From JAKACA01 sp050010115 (GTDB taxonomy: Bacteria; Actinomycetota; Acidimicrobiia; Acidimicrobiales; Bog-793), in assembly GCA_050010115.1 (NCBI GenBank), contig JBEKLQ010000077.1, forward strand, positions 1 through 19,662: 19,662 bases of DNA, given 5' to 3'. This document shows, piece by piece, positions 1 to 8,183 of the stretch (positions within the stretch are counted from its first letter, which is position 1; the number at the start of each line of letters is the position of its first letter). The notes beneath the pieces are model-generated. The model saw only the letters and a program-made list of their open reading frames with translations, was not told the DNA's origin and searched no databases. Made by a program: the position numbers and the translations under genes.

Positions 1-753
1 GACAACGACGAGCTCGCGCTCGTCTTCCAGCCCGTGTGGTCGATCGCAGAGGAGCGCTTCGTCGGCGCCGAAGCGCTCCTGCGGTGGCACGACCCGGAGC
101 GGGGAACGATCAGCCCGGCCGACTTCGTCCCGATTGCCGAGGAGTGCGGGCTCATCGTCCCGATCGGCGAATGGGTGCTCGAACGGGCCTGCGCTTTGCT
201 CGCACGCTGGAGCCGTGCAGGCCCCCGACTGGCGGCCTGCACGCTGTCGGTCAACGTCTCCGCCGTGCAACTCCGGTCTCGCACGTTCACCCAGGCCCTG
301 GAGCAACTGATCGCAGCGACGAGCATCGAGCCAAAGCTGCTCCGCCTCGAGATCACCGAGTCCGTGCTGATGGGGGACATCGACTACTTCTCCACCGCGC
401 TCCACCGGCTGCAGGCCATCGGGGCACGCTTGTCGATCGACGACTTCGGCACCGGCTACTCGTCGCTTGCCTACCTGCGCCGGTTCCCGGTCGACGAGCT
501 CAAGATCGACAGGTCCTTCGTCGCCGGCCTGGACACTGACACCTATGACGCCACGCTCGTGGCGGCGATGATCGCGATCGGTGACGCGCTCGGTCTCCGC
601 GTGGTCGCGGAGGGCGTCGAGACCACCGAGCAACTCGCGGCACTGCGTGACCTCGGATGCCAGTACGCGCAGGGGTACTTGCTCGCGCGCCCGTGCACCT
701 TCGACGAGTGCGTCGATCTCCTCGACGGCGAGCGCCCTACCGTGCCGGACTGA
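1..753 (+). CDS. EAL-domain cyclic-di-GMP phosphodiesterase, 5'-truncated by window edge
   Basis: The reading frame is open from base 1, so the gene starts outside the window; the 250 visible codons are almost exactly one EAL domain. EAL enzymes hydrolyse cyclic di-GMP to pGpG, and the missing part commonly carries GGDEF, PAS or membrane domains. Visible signature residues are the EALLRW motif near residue 24, Asn in SVNVSA, Glu in LEITES, the Asp pair in DDFGTGYSSL, Lys in ELKIDRSF, Glu in VVAEGVET and Gln in QGYLLARP. All metal- and substrate-binding positions of an active phosphodiesterase therefore appear present. The protein ends about 15 residues after the last motif, so EAL is the C-terminal domain. 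The family call is secure; whether a GGDEF domain precedes it cannot be seen. Confidence 0.95.
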   Translation, partial: DNDELALVFQPVWSIAEERFVGAEALLRWHDPERGTISPADFVPIAEECGLIVPIGEWVLERACALLARWSRAGPRLAACTLSVNVSAVQLRSRTFTQALEQLIAATSIEPKLLRLEITESVLMGDIDYFSTALHRLQAIGARLSIDDFGTGYSSLAYLRRFPVDELKIDRSFVAGLDTDTYDATLVAAMIAIGDALGLRVVAEGVETTEQLAALRDLGCQYAQGYLLARPCTFDECVDLLDGERPTVPD

Positions 754-775
754 AGTTCGCACTGCCACCCGATGA

Positions 776-1177
776 CGGTGGGGTCTCGAAGCGGACCCCA
801 TCTACCTGGCCGCCGAAGCACTCGCGCGCGCCTATGCACGTTGGGACAAGCTCGGCACACAGGATTACCGGCGGGCCTGGGTGTTCCGCGTCGTCACGAA
901 CCTCGCGCTCTCTGCGCACTCCTCCGGCGGGCGCAGCGTGCTCTCGCTCCGCCGTTGGGCAACGAGTGAGCAGGCCCGCATCGCCACCCACGTTCGTCCC
1001 GACGAGGAGTTCGTCGACCGAGAGATGCTGCGTTCTTCACTCGCGGAACTTCCACGACGTCACCGAGAAGCGATCACGCTGCACTACGTGGCGGATCTGC
1101 CGGTGGACGAGACCGCCAAGGTGATGGGCGTGAGTACCCATGGGCCGGTGCCTGAGCGATTGCGCCTCCTCATGTAA
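776..1177 (+). pseudogene. ECF sigma-70 family sigma factor remnant lacking its N-terminus
   Basis: The frame opens after a stop at 773-775. It encodes a region-2 tail (AEALARAYARWDKLGTQDY, then RRAWVFRVVTNLALSAH) and a region-4 start (SLAELPRRHREAITLHYVAD followed by LPVDETAKVMGVST), the pattern of actinobacterial SigE-like ECF factors that direct RNA polymerase to alternative promoters. The first in-frame start is GTG at 881, inside region 2, so the core-binding helices have no start codon. The expected end of the region-4 helix-turn-helix (typically GTVK-HLHRA) is replaced by THGPVPERLRLLM and a stop. Both ends thus look damaged. A short functional protein from 881 is possible but would lack most of region 2. 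Confidence 0.7.
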
Positions 1178-1299
1178 CCCTCGAAGCGGCCACGGCAGCA
1201 CGCTACCGACCGCGACAGAGCGTTGACGGCGGAGGCTCCAAGGACTATGCAATCGATTGTGGAAGCTGCAGCCGACGTAACCCGAATCCAGCACCTGTT

Positions 1300-1742
1300 A
1301 TGAGCGACTCGCCGCTGTTGGGGGCGCCGGGCCGGACGACGGGTCTCCGCCCGATCACCGAGATCATGTACAGCGACGCGACGATCGTGCGCTCGGAGCG
1401 ACGGTCGTGAAGGCCCTCGACGCTGCCGATCGGCTCGACGGCGACGCGGTGAGGTGCACCGTCGTCGATCTGCGATGCCTCGTTCCGCTCGACACGCGTA
1501 CCGTGCTCGAGACCGTGAGCGCGACCGGGCGGCTGTTCACCGTCGAAGAGAACCCTCGGCTGCGCAGATGGGGCGCCGAGATCGCCTCAATCGTCGTGGA
1601 CGAGTGCTTCTACGACCTCGACGGACCGATCGTCCGGATCACGACCCCCCACATCCCCCTCCCGGCCGCCGCCGAGCTCGAGGATGCCGCGCTCCCGTCG
1701 GCGGACCGCATCGTGGTCACCGTGCGCCCGAGGATGGGCTGA
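1300..1742 (+). pseudogene. 2-oxoacid dehydrogenase E1 beta subunit remnant (internal deletion plus frameshift)
   Basis: E1-beta subunits pair with E1-alpha to decarboxylate pyruvate or branched-chain 2-oxoacids using thiamine diphosphate. A 36-codon frame from ATG 1300 carries TGLRPITEIMYSD, the conserved N-terminal-domain segment, and then runs directly into the end of the inter-domain linker. From about 1387 the homology continues in another frame: ALGATVVKALDAADRL, VVDLRCLVPLDTRTVLE and TGRLFTVEENPRL, finishing at 1742 as a complete transketolase C-terminal domain. About 130-150 residues expected between the two blocks are missing, the join lies near 1372-1381, and one base appears lost near 1389. 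The usual length is about 330 residues. The C-terminal part could be translated alone from GTG 1407 (111 aa) but could not bind the cofactor. Stop to next start is 5 nt, so it once led an operon with the acyl-CoA dehydrogenase. Confidence 0.75.
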
Positions 1743-1747
1743 GCGAG

Positions 1748-2998
1748 GTGGTCGGCACGTTCGACCTCGACGACGGCACCCTCTCGCCTGAGCAGTCCGA
1801 CATGCGCCAGACGTGCCGACGCTACGTCGACCAGGTCCTCAAGCCGTTTATCAGGGCCAATCGGGAGCGGGAGTGGCTGTTCGAGCCCGATGAGCGGCTG
1901 CCTCCCGAGATCTTGAGGGAAGCGGACCGCGCCGGTCTTCGCAGTCTCGGTATCCCCGAAGAATACGGCGGTGTCACCCTCGAACGCGAGACGGAGGCGC
2001 AGACCTTCGCGCTTATCGCAGCGGAGCTTGCCCGGGGTGACGTCGGCGTCGCCGACAAGCTCGTCCAGAACTGGAAGATCGCTGTCCTCCTTCGCGAGCT
2101 CGCTGCGAAACCCCTCAAGGACGAGTGGTTCGCCCGCTACATGGCAGATCCTGGGTTTCTCATGGCACACTGTCTGACCGAGCCCCGGGGTGCGTCGGAC
2201 CGCTGGCTGCCTTACAACGCGCCAGAGGCGAATATGGACACGAGAGCCGAGCTCCGTGGCGGGCACTGGACCATTACCGGACGGAAGCAGTTCATCAGCA
2301 ACGGCTACGACGCGAGTCTCTACGTCGTCTATGCCAACACTGACGACGCGCGAGGGATGCTCCAGGGCACCAGCAGCTTCCTCGTGCCCCGCGACACCCC
2401 GGGTCTCGAGGTCACGCGGTGCAACGAGACGATCGGCGGCCGGTACATGAACAACGGCGAGATCGTCCTCGACGGCTGCCGTGTCTCCGAGGACCATCTG
2501 CTCGCATACGGCGACGCCCTCGGCAAGGCCGGTGTCTACTTCCGTCCCGGCAAGATCATGCAGGCCGCGAAGAACATCGGCATCGGCGTGGCGGCGTTCG
2601 AGGACACGGTCGACTTCGTCCACGAACGAGTTCAAGGTGGCCGCCCGCTGATCAAGCACCAGGCGGTCGCCATCCGAATCGCGGAGATGGCGACGAAGCT
2701 CGAGGCGGTCGCTTCCTTCCTCCGCCGGGCGGCCCGGGCGGTGGACGAGCGCCGCCGAGACGCGGACCAGCTCTCGGACATGGTGAAGGTCTTCGCGGCC
2801 GAGGAGATCCTTCGCGTCTGTCAGCACGCCATGGAGCTGCACGGCGGGTATGGATCGATGCTGGAAGTCGGCATCGAGAAGTACTTCCGCGACGCGTCTG
2901 TCTACCTGCACATGGACGCGACAGTGGATATCTCGAATTTCCGGATCGTGAGAGCGATGTTCCCGGCCACCGCCGGGACCTACGCCGGTCCGGAATGA
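1748..2998 (+). CDS. acyl-CoA dehydrogenase family protein
   Basis: This 416-residue flavoprotein oxidises an acyl-CoA at the alpha-beta bond, passing electrons via FAD to ETF. The architecture is complete: N-terminal helical domain (about 15-140), middle beta domain with the FAD-binding LTEPRGASD motif (143-151) and GRKQFISNGYDAS (178-190), and C-terminal helical domain with QAVAIRIAEMATKLEA and ELHGGYGSMLE. The position equivalent to the catalytic Glu of medium-chain enzymes (the YEGT motif) reads MDAT, so Asp390 sits there instead; some family members place the base elsewhere, so activity is not excluded. GTG 1748 is chosen because it falls 5 nt after the previous stop, with a purine-rich GAGCGAG just upstream. 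The stop overlaps the next gene's start. The substrate is unknown. Confidence 0.92.
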   Translation: MVGTFDLDDGTLSPEQSDMRQTCRRYVDQVLKPFIRANREREWLFEPDERLPPEILREADRAGLRSLGIPEEYGGVTLERETEAQTFALIAAELARGDVGVADKLVQNWKIAVLLRELAAKPLKDEWFARYMADPGFLMAHCLTEPRGASDRWLPYNAPEANMDTRAELRGGHWTITGRKQFISNGYDASLYVVYANTDDARGMLQGTSSFLVPRDTPGLEVTRCNETIGGRYMNNGEIVLDGCRVSEDHLLAYGDALGKAGVYFRPGKIMQAAKNIGIGVAAFEDTVDFVHERVQGGRPLIKHQAVAIRIAEMATKLEAVASFLRRAARAVDERRRDADQLSDMVKVFAAEEILRVCQHAMELHGGYGSMLEVGIEKYFRDASVYLHMDATVDISNFRIVRAMFPATAGTYAGPE

Positions 2999-3342
2999 CG
3001 ACAGGGCCCCAGGCGCCACGGCCGGCGGCACCGAGAAAGCGAATTGGTATGGGAACAAGGCAGCAGCGGATCAGCTATGTGGCCCCCGACGAGATGACGC
3101 CGGACATGCAGGAGGAGATGCGCCGTTGCGCCCGCGAGGGGACGCCTCGACCAGAGAGCTCGGCGATCAGGGCACAGAGAAGGCCCGCGCCTTCGGGCTG
3201 GTGGAGGAACGCCACGACGATCTCTTGAACTTCGAGAACTCGGAGCGCTACGACGACCGCGAAAAGGCCACGCTTGCCTACGCCGAAGCCAGAGCGAGGA
3301 CTACTGGGGCCGCTGCGCGACCAGCTTGTGTTGGTTCTCTAA
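2995..3342 (+). pseudogene. carboxymuconolactone decarboxylase/AhpD-like gene, internally deleted and frameshifted
   Basis: The ATG at 2995 overlaps the acyl-CoA dehydrogenase stop (ATGA), indicating translational coupling. The first frame encodes ISYVAPDEMTPDMQEEMRRC followed by REGTPRPESSAIRA, the start of actinobacterial carboxymuconolactone decarboxylase-family proteins. Homology then resumes in another frame as GDQGTEKARAFGLVEE, then DDLLNFENSERYDDREKATL and AYAEA, the C-terminal half. The intervening 40 or so residues, which should carry the catalytic CxxC helix, are gone; the same bases around 3164-3173 encode the end of one block and the start of the next, as expected for a deletion at a short repeat. 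A further one-base loss near 3313 ends the gene at 3342. The product would be inactive. Confidence 0.7.
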
Positions 3343-3612
3343 CCCACTCCACTGCTCCTTCGTCCGAGCGTCGGCTGGCGGCTGATGGGTCTTCGCCTGC
3401 AGATCGACGCTACGAGCGGGCCCGCTGGCGATCGAATTGGCTTGCCGACGAGGTGGCGGACGCGGTCGGGGAAGCGACCGTGTAGCTGGCTCGGCCTGGG
3501 TCGTCAGGCGACGACTAATGCTGTCATCCAATCGACAGCAGCGGTAGACCTTGTGAGAGGCTTTCAAACCCCGTGGAAGAACGCACGAGCGATCCCAGGT
3601 AGCGTCCGGGGC
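3343..3612 (+). other. gap without a convincing gene
   Basis: About 270 bases separate the broken decarboxylase from the VOC gene. Frames here stay open (one runs to a stop at 3483-3485 and another runs into the VOC gene), but their translations show no family I recognise, and no clear terminator or promoter is visible. The extra N-terminal 76 codons obtainable from ATG 3385 look like non-coding read-through rather than part of the VOC protein. Confidence 0.4.
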
Positions 3613-4374
3613 GTGGTCACGCCCGTCCGGCTCCGCCAGGTCGTCCTCATCACGCGGGACCTGCCCGCAGTAACGGGCCGCCTCGAGGCCGAGCTCGGGC
3701 TCACCTCCGGCTTCAAGGACGAGGGGGTCGCTCACTTCGGCTTGGAGAACCGGGTCCTTGCCGCGGGCGACTGCTTCATCGAGGTGGTCACCCCGCTCAC
3801 TGAGGAGTCCGCCGGACATCGCTATCTCGAGCGTCGAGGAATGGATGGCGGCTACATGGCGATCTTCCAGTTCGCCGACCGGGAGGCTCCGCGGCGCCGG
3901 GCCGCCGAGCTGGGCATCCGAATCGTGTGGCAGGCGGACCTGGAGGACATCTCAGGGACACATCTCGATCCCCGCGACGTGCCCGGAGCGATCGTCTCAC
4001 TGGACTGGGCCGACCCGCCCGAGTCCTGGCACTGGGCCGGACCGGCGTGGCGCGGCAGCTCGACGGCGGCCGCCCGGCTCGGAGGGGTCACGTCGCTCGA
4101 GGTCGCAGTAGCGGATCCTCCCGCTGCCGCAGCGAAGTGGGCGGACGTGCTGGGTCCCGACGTGCAAGTCGACGGCTCCTCGATCATGCTCCCCGATGCC
4201 CGACAGGTCATCGCGTTCGTGGCGAACTCCGACCGCAGGCGCGAGGCGATCGTCGGATGCGGTCTTGCGCTCTGCCCCGTTGACGGAATGCCGGCGACCG
4301 TCTCGACCGAGATCGGGGGCATGCGTTTCACGGTGGCTCCGCCGGCCACCGCCGCGACTGAGGAGGTCACGTGA
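3613..4374 (+). CDS. VOC/glyoxalase-like domain protein
   Basis: This predicted 253-residue protein has the paired beta-alpha-beta-beta-beta repeats of the vicinal-oxygen-chelate superfamily and most resembles the 'glyoxalase-like domain' group. The first repeat begins at LRQVVLITRDLPAVTGRLEA with LGL-SGFKDEGV, HFGLENRVLAAGDCFIEVV and TPL; a second, shorter one starts at GGVTSLEVAVADPPAAAAKW. GTG 3613 is chosen since the homology begins right after it; an ATG at 3385 would add an unrelated low-complexity leader. The last codons overlap the next gene (GTGA), so it is translated with the enoyl-CoA hydratase homologue. VOC proteins include dioxygenases, isomerases and hydrolases, so no reaction is assigned. 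Context suggests a role in handling a CoA-linked or aromatic-derived substrate, which is inference. Confidence 0.85.
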   Translation: MVTPVRLRQVVLITRDLPAVTGRLEAELGLTSGFKDEGVAHFGLENRVLAAGDCFIEVVTPLTEESAGHRYLERRGMDGGYMAIFQFADREAPRRRAAELGIRIVWQADLEDISGTHLDPRDVPGAIVSLDWADPPESWHWAGPAWRGSSTAAARLGGVTSLEVAVADPPAAAAKWADVLGPDVQVDGSSIMLPDARQVIAFVANSDRRREAIVGCGLALCPVDGMPATVSTEIGGMRFTVAPPATAATEEVT

Positions 4375-5204
4375 CAGAACTGGACCCCGGGACCGGAGAC
4401 CTCCTCGCACGCATCGATGACGGTGTCGCGATCCTCACCTTCAATCGGCCGGAACGACGCAATGCGCTGAGCACGCCGATGCTCAACGCACTGGCGAGGT
4501 TGCTCGCCCGATTCGAGATCGACGACGACGTCCGATGCGTCGTCCTCACCGGCGCCGGTGGGGCCTTTTGTGCCGGAGGCGATGTGAAGGGCATGGCGGG
4601 CGCCGAAGGCGGCGGTGGAGATACCGGTAGCCGACCGCCGTCATATGACGCTGCAGTCCATCGTCAACGGGTCAATCAACGGGAGACGGCCGGGCGGCTG
4701 TGGAGCATGCCGAAGCCGACGATCGCGGTCATCGGGGGTCCGGTCGCGGGCGCAGGCCTGTCTCTCGCTCTCGCCTGCGATCTCCGGTACGCGGCGTCAG
4801 GTGTCATCTTGACCACCGCCTTCGCTCGCGTCGGCTTCGCGGGTGACTACGGGGGGACGTGGTTCCTCACGAGACTCGTCGGCGCAGCGAAAGCGCGGGA
4901 GCTCTACTTCTTCTCCGAGCGCATCACCGCAGAAGAGGGCGAACGGCTAGGCATCGTGAACGCGGTCTTTGCCCCTGAGGACCTCGAGAGGGAGGCACTC
5001 GAGCGGGCGCGGTGCCTCGCTGCGGGGCCATCCATCGCCTACCGCTACATGAAGGAGAACCTCAATCGCGCAGTCCACGGCGAGCTCGGCGAGTGCCTCG
5101 ACATGGAGGCTGCGCATCACATGCACACCGGAACGACCGCGGATCATCGAGAGGCGGTCAAGGCATTCATCGAGCATCGGGAGCCGGTGTTCCGGCAGCG
5201 CTGA
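4371..5204 (+). CDS. enoyl-CoA hydratase/isomerase family protein lacking both canonical glutamates
   Basis: This 277-residue crotonase-fold protein starts at GTG 4371, overlapping the VOC stop. Family marks are TFNRPERRNALS (23-34), the first oxyanion-hole loop GAFCAGGDVKGM (64-75) and the second, GPVAGAGLSLALACDLRYA (123-141). In classic hydratases two Glu residues activate water (144 and 164 in the rat enzyme); the aligned positions here are Ser131 and Phe151. An Asp (159) in AGDYGGTW lies where several crotonase-fold isomerases place a catalytic acid. It is thus more likely an isomerase or another CoA-ester enzyme than a plain beta-oxidation hydratase. The C-terminal trimerisation helices are complete (KAFIEHREPVF). 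It closes the + strand catabolic cluster. Confidence 0.92.
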   Translation: MTELDPGTGDLLARIDDGVAILTFNRPERRNALSTPMLNALARLLARFEIDDDVRCVVLTGAGGAFCAGGDVKGMAGAEGGGGDTGSRPPSYDAAVHRQRVNQRETAGRLWSMPKPTIAVIGGPVAGAGLSLALACDLRYAASGVILTTAFARVGFAGDYGGTWFLTRLVGAAKARELYFFSERITAEEGERLGIVNAVFAPEDLEREALERARCLAAGPSIAYRYMKENLNRAVHGELGECLDMEAAHHMHTGTTADHREAVKAFIEHREPVFRQR

Positions 5205-5390
5205 GCCAGACCGCCCGCGTTCGTCGGTTCGGGTGGGGGTTACTGGACAAGGACCTGGCGGCTCGGTAAGGGATCAACCGTGACCGGTGATCGACCACAT
5301 GAGACTCCAGGGTCGTGCCCCGAGGCTACCCGCGGCTCGGAACCGGTATCCGTTGGCATCGCCAATCGCAACAATCGGTGAGAGTCAGGC

Positions 5391-5575
5391 TTAAGGCAAC
5401 TGGGTCAGCAGCCAGGCGTGGACGCCGGGAACCCTCTGCAGGAGGGTCAGATGACCGTCCTCGACGCTCAGGTGAGCCTCGAGGACGGGGATACGCCCCA
5501 GGAGCCAATCGCCGTGCCCCAACGGCAGCAATATCTGCGCCCGACCGGGTAGGGACTTCAGGGCCGCGGACTCAC
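5391..5575 (-). pseudogene. alpha/beta-hydrolase C-terminal fragment
   Basis: A - strand frame of about 60 codons, too short to stand alone and without a start codon, reads LKSLPGRAQILLPLGHGDWL, then LGRIPVLEAHLSVEDGHLTL and VPGVHAWLLTQLP before a TAA at 5391-5393. The pattern of a loop before HGxWL, a beta strand, the EDGHLTL motif (with the catalytic His) and a final helix HAWLL is the C-terminal end of alpha/beta-hydrolases. The nucleophile region that should precede it is absent; upstream on this strand there is a stop and then unrelated sequence. It is best read as a relic within the 5205-5713 gap, which otherwise contains no gene I can support. Confidence 0.5.
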
Positions 5576-5713
5576 GTCAACGTGGTCGGTCGCGATTCGT
5601 GAGGCGGTCGACCGGCGTAGCTCCGTGCGTCGGGCCAGCGCTGGATCTTCGAGGCCGCGGTTGTCGTAGATAAGCTCCCGCCAGACGAGCTCGTGAACGG
5701 AGTGACCAAACAC

Positions 5714-6520
5714 ATGGCCTCAGATCGACTCCTCTCCGGTCGGGTGGTGCTCGTGACGGGGGCCAGTCGGGGCATCGGTGAGGCAATCGCAAAGCGTTTC
5801 GCCCTGGAGGGCGCGGCCGTTGGTGTGACGGCAAGAACGGTGGAGGAAGGAGATCACCGTTTCGCCGGAAGCATCACGAGCACCGTTCGGTCGATTCGCG
5901 ATTCAAATGGGACCGCGATCGCAGTCCCGGCGGATCTGAGCCGCGCCGAAGATCGGGAACGAGTCGTAAAGACCGTCAGTGAGGAGCTCGGGCCTATTGA
6001 CGTGCTCGTGAACAACGCGGCTATTACCTACTTCGCATCGGTGAGTGACTTCGACCTCCGGCGCTGGCAACTGATGTTCGACGTCCAGGTGCTCGCGCCA
6101 TTTCAGCTCTCCCAGCTCGTGGTCCCGGGGATGCGGTCGTCTGGTTCCGGTTGGATCCTGAACATCTCGTCTCCTGCCGCCATCCATCCGCAAGGACCGC
6201 CATATCGCCAAGGCGGAGGCACGGTCTATGGAATGTGCAAGGCGGCCCTCGAGCGCTTCACTACGGGTCTGGCTTCGGAGTTGTACGACGACGGGATTGC
6301 CATCAATGCCTTGTCGCCCTCAGGCCTCGTCGTCACGCCGGGCGTGATGTATCACGAACTGGACAAACGTGTCCCGAAAGAGCTCCATGAGCCGGTCGGG
6401 GTAATGGCAGAAGCGGCGGTCCTCCTCTGCTCACGGGATCCGAGGGAGCTGACGGGACGCATAACGTATTCCCAGGAGCTACTTCGTGAGTTCGGGGTCG
6501 AGGTGAGCGCCGAAGGCTGA
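5714..6520 (+). CDS. short-chain dehydrogenase/reductase (SDR) family oxidoreductase
   Basis: This 268-residue Rossmann-fold NAD(P)-dependent oxidoreductase shows the cofactor motif VTGASRGIGEA (14-24), the acid loop PADLS (72-76), LVNNAA (98-103) and the catalytic Ser in ISSPAA plus YGMCK (Tyr172, Lys176). The fourth catalytic residue, usually Asn in a 'DVN' context, reads MFDVQV, so Gln replaces it. An unusually long insert (about residues 42-60, EEGDHRFAGSITST) follows the second strand. ATG 5714 is preferred because it sits just before the first beta strand with GGAG upstream; GTG starts at 5693 and 5702 would add 7 or 4 residues. It ends 30 nt before the convergent amidase. The substrate cannot be inferred. 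Confidence 0.9.
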   Translation: MASDRLLSGRVVLVTGASRGIGEAIAKRFALEGAAVGVTARTVEEGDHRFAGSITSTVRSIRDSNGTAIAVPADLSRAEDRERVVKTVSEELGPIDVLVNNAAITYFASVSDFDLRRWQLMFDVQVLAPFQLSQLVVPGMRSSGSGWILNISSPAAIHPQGPPYRQGGGTVYGMCKAALERFTTGLASELYDDGIAINALSPSGLVVTPGVMYHELDKRVPKELHEPVGVMAEAAVLLCSRDPRELTGRITYSQELLREFGVEVSAEG

Positions 6521-6549
6521 CGCGATGAGGTCGTCGAGGACTGGTGGGG

Positions 6550-7971
6550 TCAGGGAGACATCCCCCGATTCGGACAGTGGCGCGGCCAGGGGTGTGCCGA
6601 CTCGTATCGAGCCGCCGCCGCCAGCACCAGGTCTTCACGAAAGCGCGGCCCGATCACTTGGAGGCCGACCGGGAGCCCACCGGAGGTCAGCCCGCCAGGA
6701 ACACTGATTGCGGGCAGGTTCACGAGGCTGGCCAGGAACCCGAGGACCACCGACATGCCACCGTGCACCTCGACGCCGTCGATGTCGGTGGGCATTGGCC
6801 CTTCGGCGGCGAACGGGGCCACGGAGGCCATCGGAGTCAGCAGCAGGTCGACGTCGTCGAACACCGTTGCGATCTCGGTGACCAAATCCCGGCGAGCGGA
6901 CTCGACCGAGGCGGCGTCCGGCAGCGTGTTGCGACTGAGATGTTCCCAGGCCGGCATGCTGAGTGGGTCGAGTTCGTCGAGGCGGGTCTCCCACAGGGTG
7001 CGGTCGATGCCGACAAACTTGTCGACGCCTTCCACGTACGCGTAGGTGAGCGTGTAGTCGCCGAGCACGACCGGTCGGTCGACCATGACGGCACCGGTAG
7101 CCGAGGCGAATGCCCGGGCGGCCTGCTCGCAGACGGCGGCCACCTCCGGGTCGACCACCGCGAACCCCAGGTCGCTCGACCACGCCACGCGCAGCCCCGA
7201 CAGGTCGAGCCGTCCAAGCCCGTCCAGGTAGCTGCCAGTCGGTGGCGGCAGGCACGTGCGATCACGCCCGTCGGGCCCGGCCATCACGTCGAGCAGCAGT
7301 GCGGTGTCAGACACCGTGGTGGTCACGCACCCCACCACCGCGTTCTGCGCCAGGTGCGTGTCACCGAACGTCGGAATGCGCCCGTAGGTCGCTCGCAGAC
7401 CGACCAGGCCAGTGAAGGCGGCCGGCGTGCGGATCGAGCCACCCCCATCGCTCGCAGTGCAGAACGGGACCATGCCCGACGACACCGCGGCGCTCGATCC
7501 GCCGCTCGATCCGCCAGGCGTGCGGCTGAGGTCCCACGGGTTGCGGGTCACGCCGAGCAATGGACTGGCGGTGTAGGCCCACGCCCCGAACTCCGGTGTG
7601 GCGGTCTTGCCGATCGGGATGGCGCCGGCCGCCCGCAGCCGGGCCACATGGATCGAGTCGACAGTCTTGACGGGGCCGTTCGCGAACCATCGCGACCCGC
7701 GCGTCGTGGGCATACCGGCGCAATCCTCGAGATCCTTCACACCGAACGGCACTCCGGCCAGTGGGCCGAGCTCATCGCGTCGCCCGGCCCGCACGGCCGC
7801 GTCGACAGCCGTGGCCGCGGCCAGGGCCCGCTCGGCATCGAGATGAACGAACGCGTTCAGGTCGGCATCGGCATTCGCGACGGAATCGAGGCACCGCCGG
7901 GTGAGGCTTTCGGCCGACTCTCGGCCGTTGCGTATCCGATGCGCTGCGTCGACGACGGTCGGCATGTCCAT
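6550..7971 (-). CDS. amidase signature family hydrolase
   Basis: This 473-residue enzyme hydrolyses amide bonds through a Ser-cisSer-Lys triad. The residues are visible: Lys79 in PFGVKDLEDCAGMPTTRGS, cis-Ser155 in the TPGGSSGGSSAAV glycine/serine loop and nucleophile Ser179 in SDGGGSIRTPAAFTGLVG, with the usual 24-residue spacing between the two serines. The C-terminal substrate pocket region (LLLTPM, LVNLPAISVPGGL, GLPVGLQVIGPRF) is complete, so the gene is full length. It has no signal peptide and is probably cytoplasmic. It faces the SDR gene (convergent, 29 nt apart). Substrates in the family range from aryl and fatty amides to Glu-tRNA(Gln); there are no GatB or GatC neighbours, so a tRNA role is unlikely. 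Confidence 0.95.
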   Translation of the reverse strand: MDMPTVVDAAHRIRNGRESAESLTRRCLDSVANADADLNAFVHLDAERALAAATAVDAAVRAGRRDELGPLAGVPFGVKDLEDCAGMPTTRGSRWFANGPVKTVDSIHVARLRAAGAIPIGKTATPEFGAWAYTASPLLGVTRNPWDLSRTPGGSSGGSSAAVSSGMVPFCTASDGGGSIRTPAAFTGLVGLRATYGRIPTFGDTHLAQNAVVGCVTTTVSDTALLLDVMAGPDGRDRTCLPPPTGSYLDGLGRLDLSGLRVAWSSDLGFAVVDPEVAAVCEQAARAFASATGAVMVDRPVVLGDYTLTYAYVEGVDKFVGIDRTLWETRLDELDPLSMPAWEHLSRNTLPDAASVESARRDLVTEIATVFDDVDLLLTPMASVAPFAAEGPMPTDIDGVEVHGGMSVVLGFLASLVNLPAISVPGGLTSGGLPVGLQVIGPRFREDLVLAAAARYESAHPWPRHCPNRGMSP

Positions 7972-8183
7972 GAACGTTCAGCTTGTCGCGTCCGGAACCG
8001 GCGCGCTTGGTCGATGGCGCGCTGATTCACTGCGATGATCGAGGCAGCCAATCGACCTCGCCCGAGCTCACCATGGGCGAGAGCGTGTCGGCGCCAGCGC
8101 CGCGTTCGGGCCTATCGGGCTCGGCTGAGGTCGAAAGATCGCATTTCAACGCTCCGTGTAGCTGTAGCCGGACGATCTGCGGG

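Noticed and set aside
1610..3058. 482-codon open frame on the - strand
   Set aside because: It lies antisense to the E1-beta remnant and acyl-CoA dehydrogenase; the translation has no recognisable domains and reflects high-GC codon structure.
6544..8025. 493-codon open frame on the + strand
   Set aside because: It is the antisense shadow of the amidase, whose - strand translation has a full catalytic triad.
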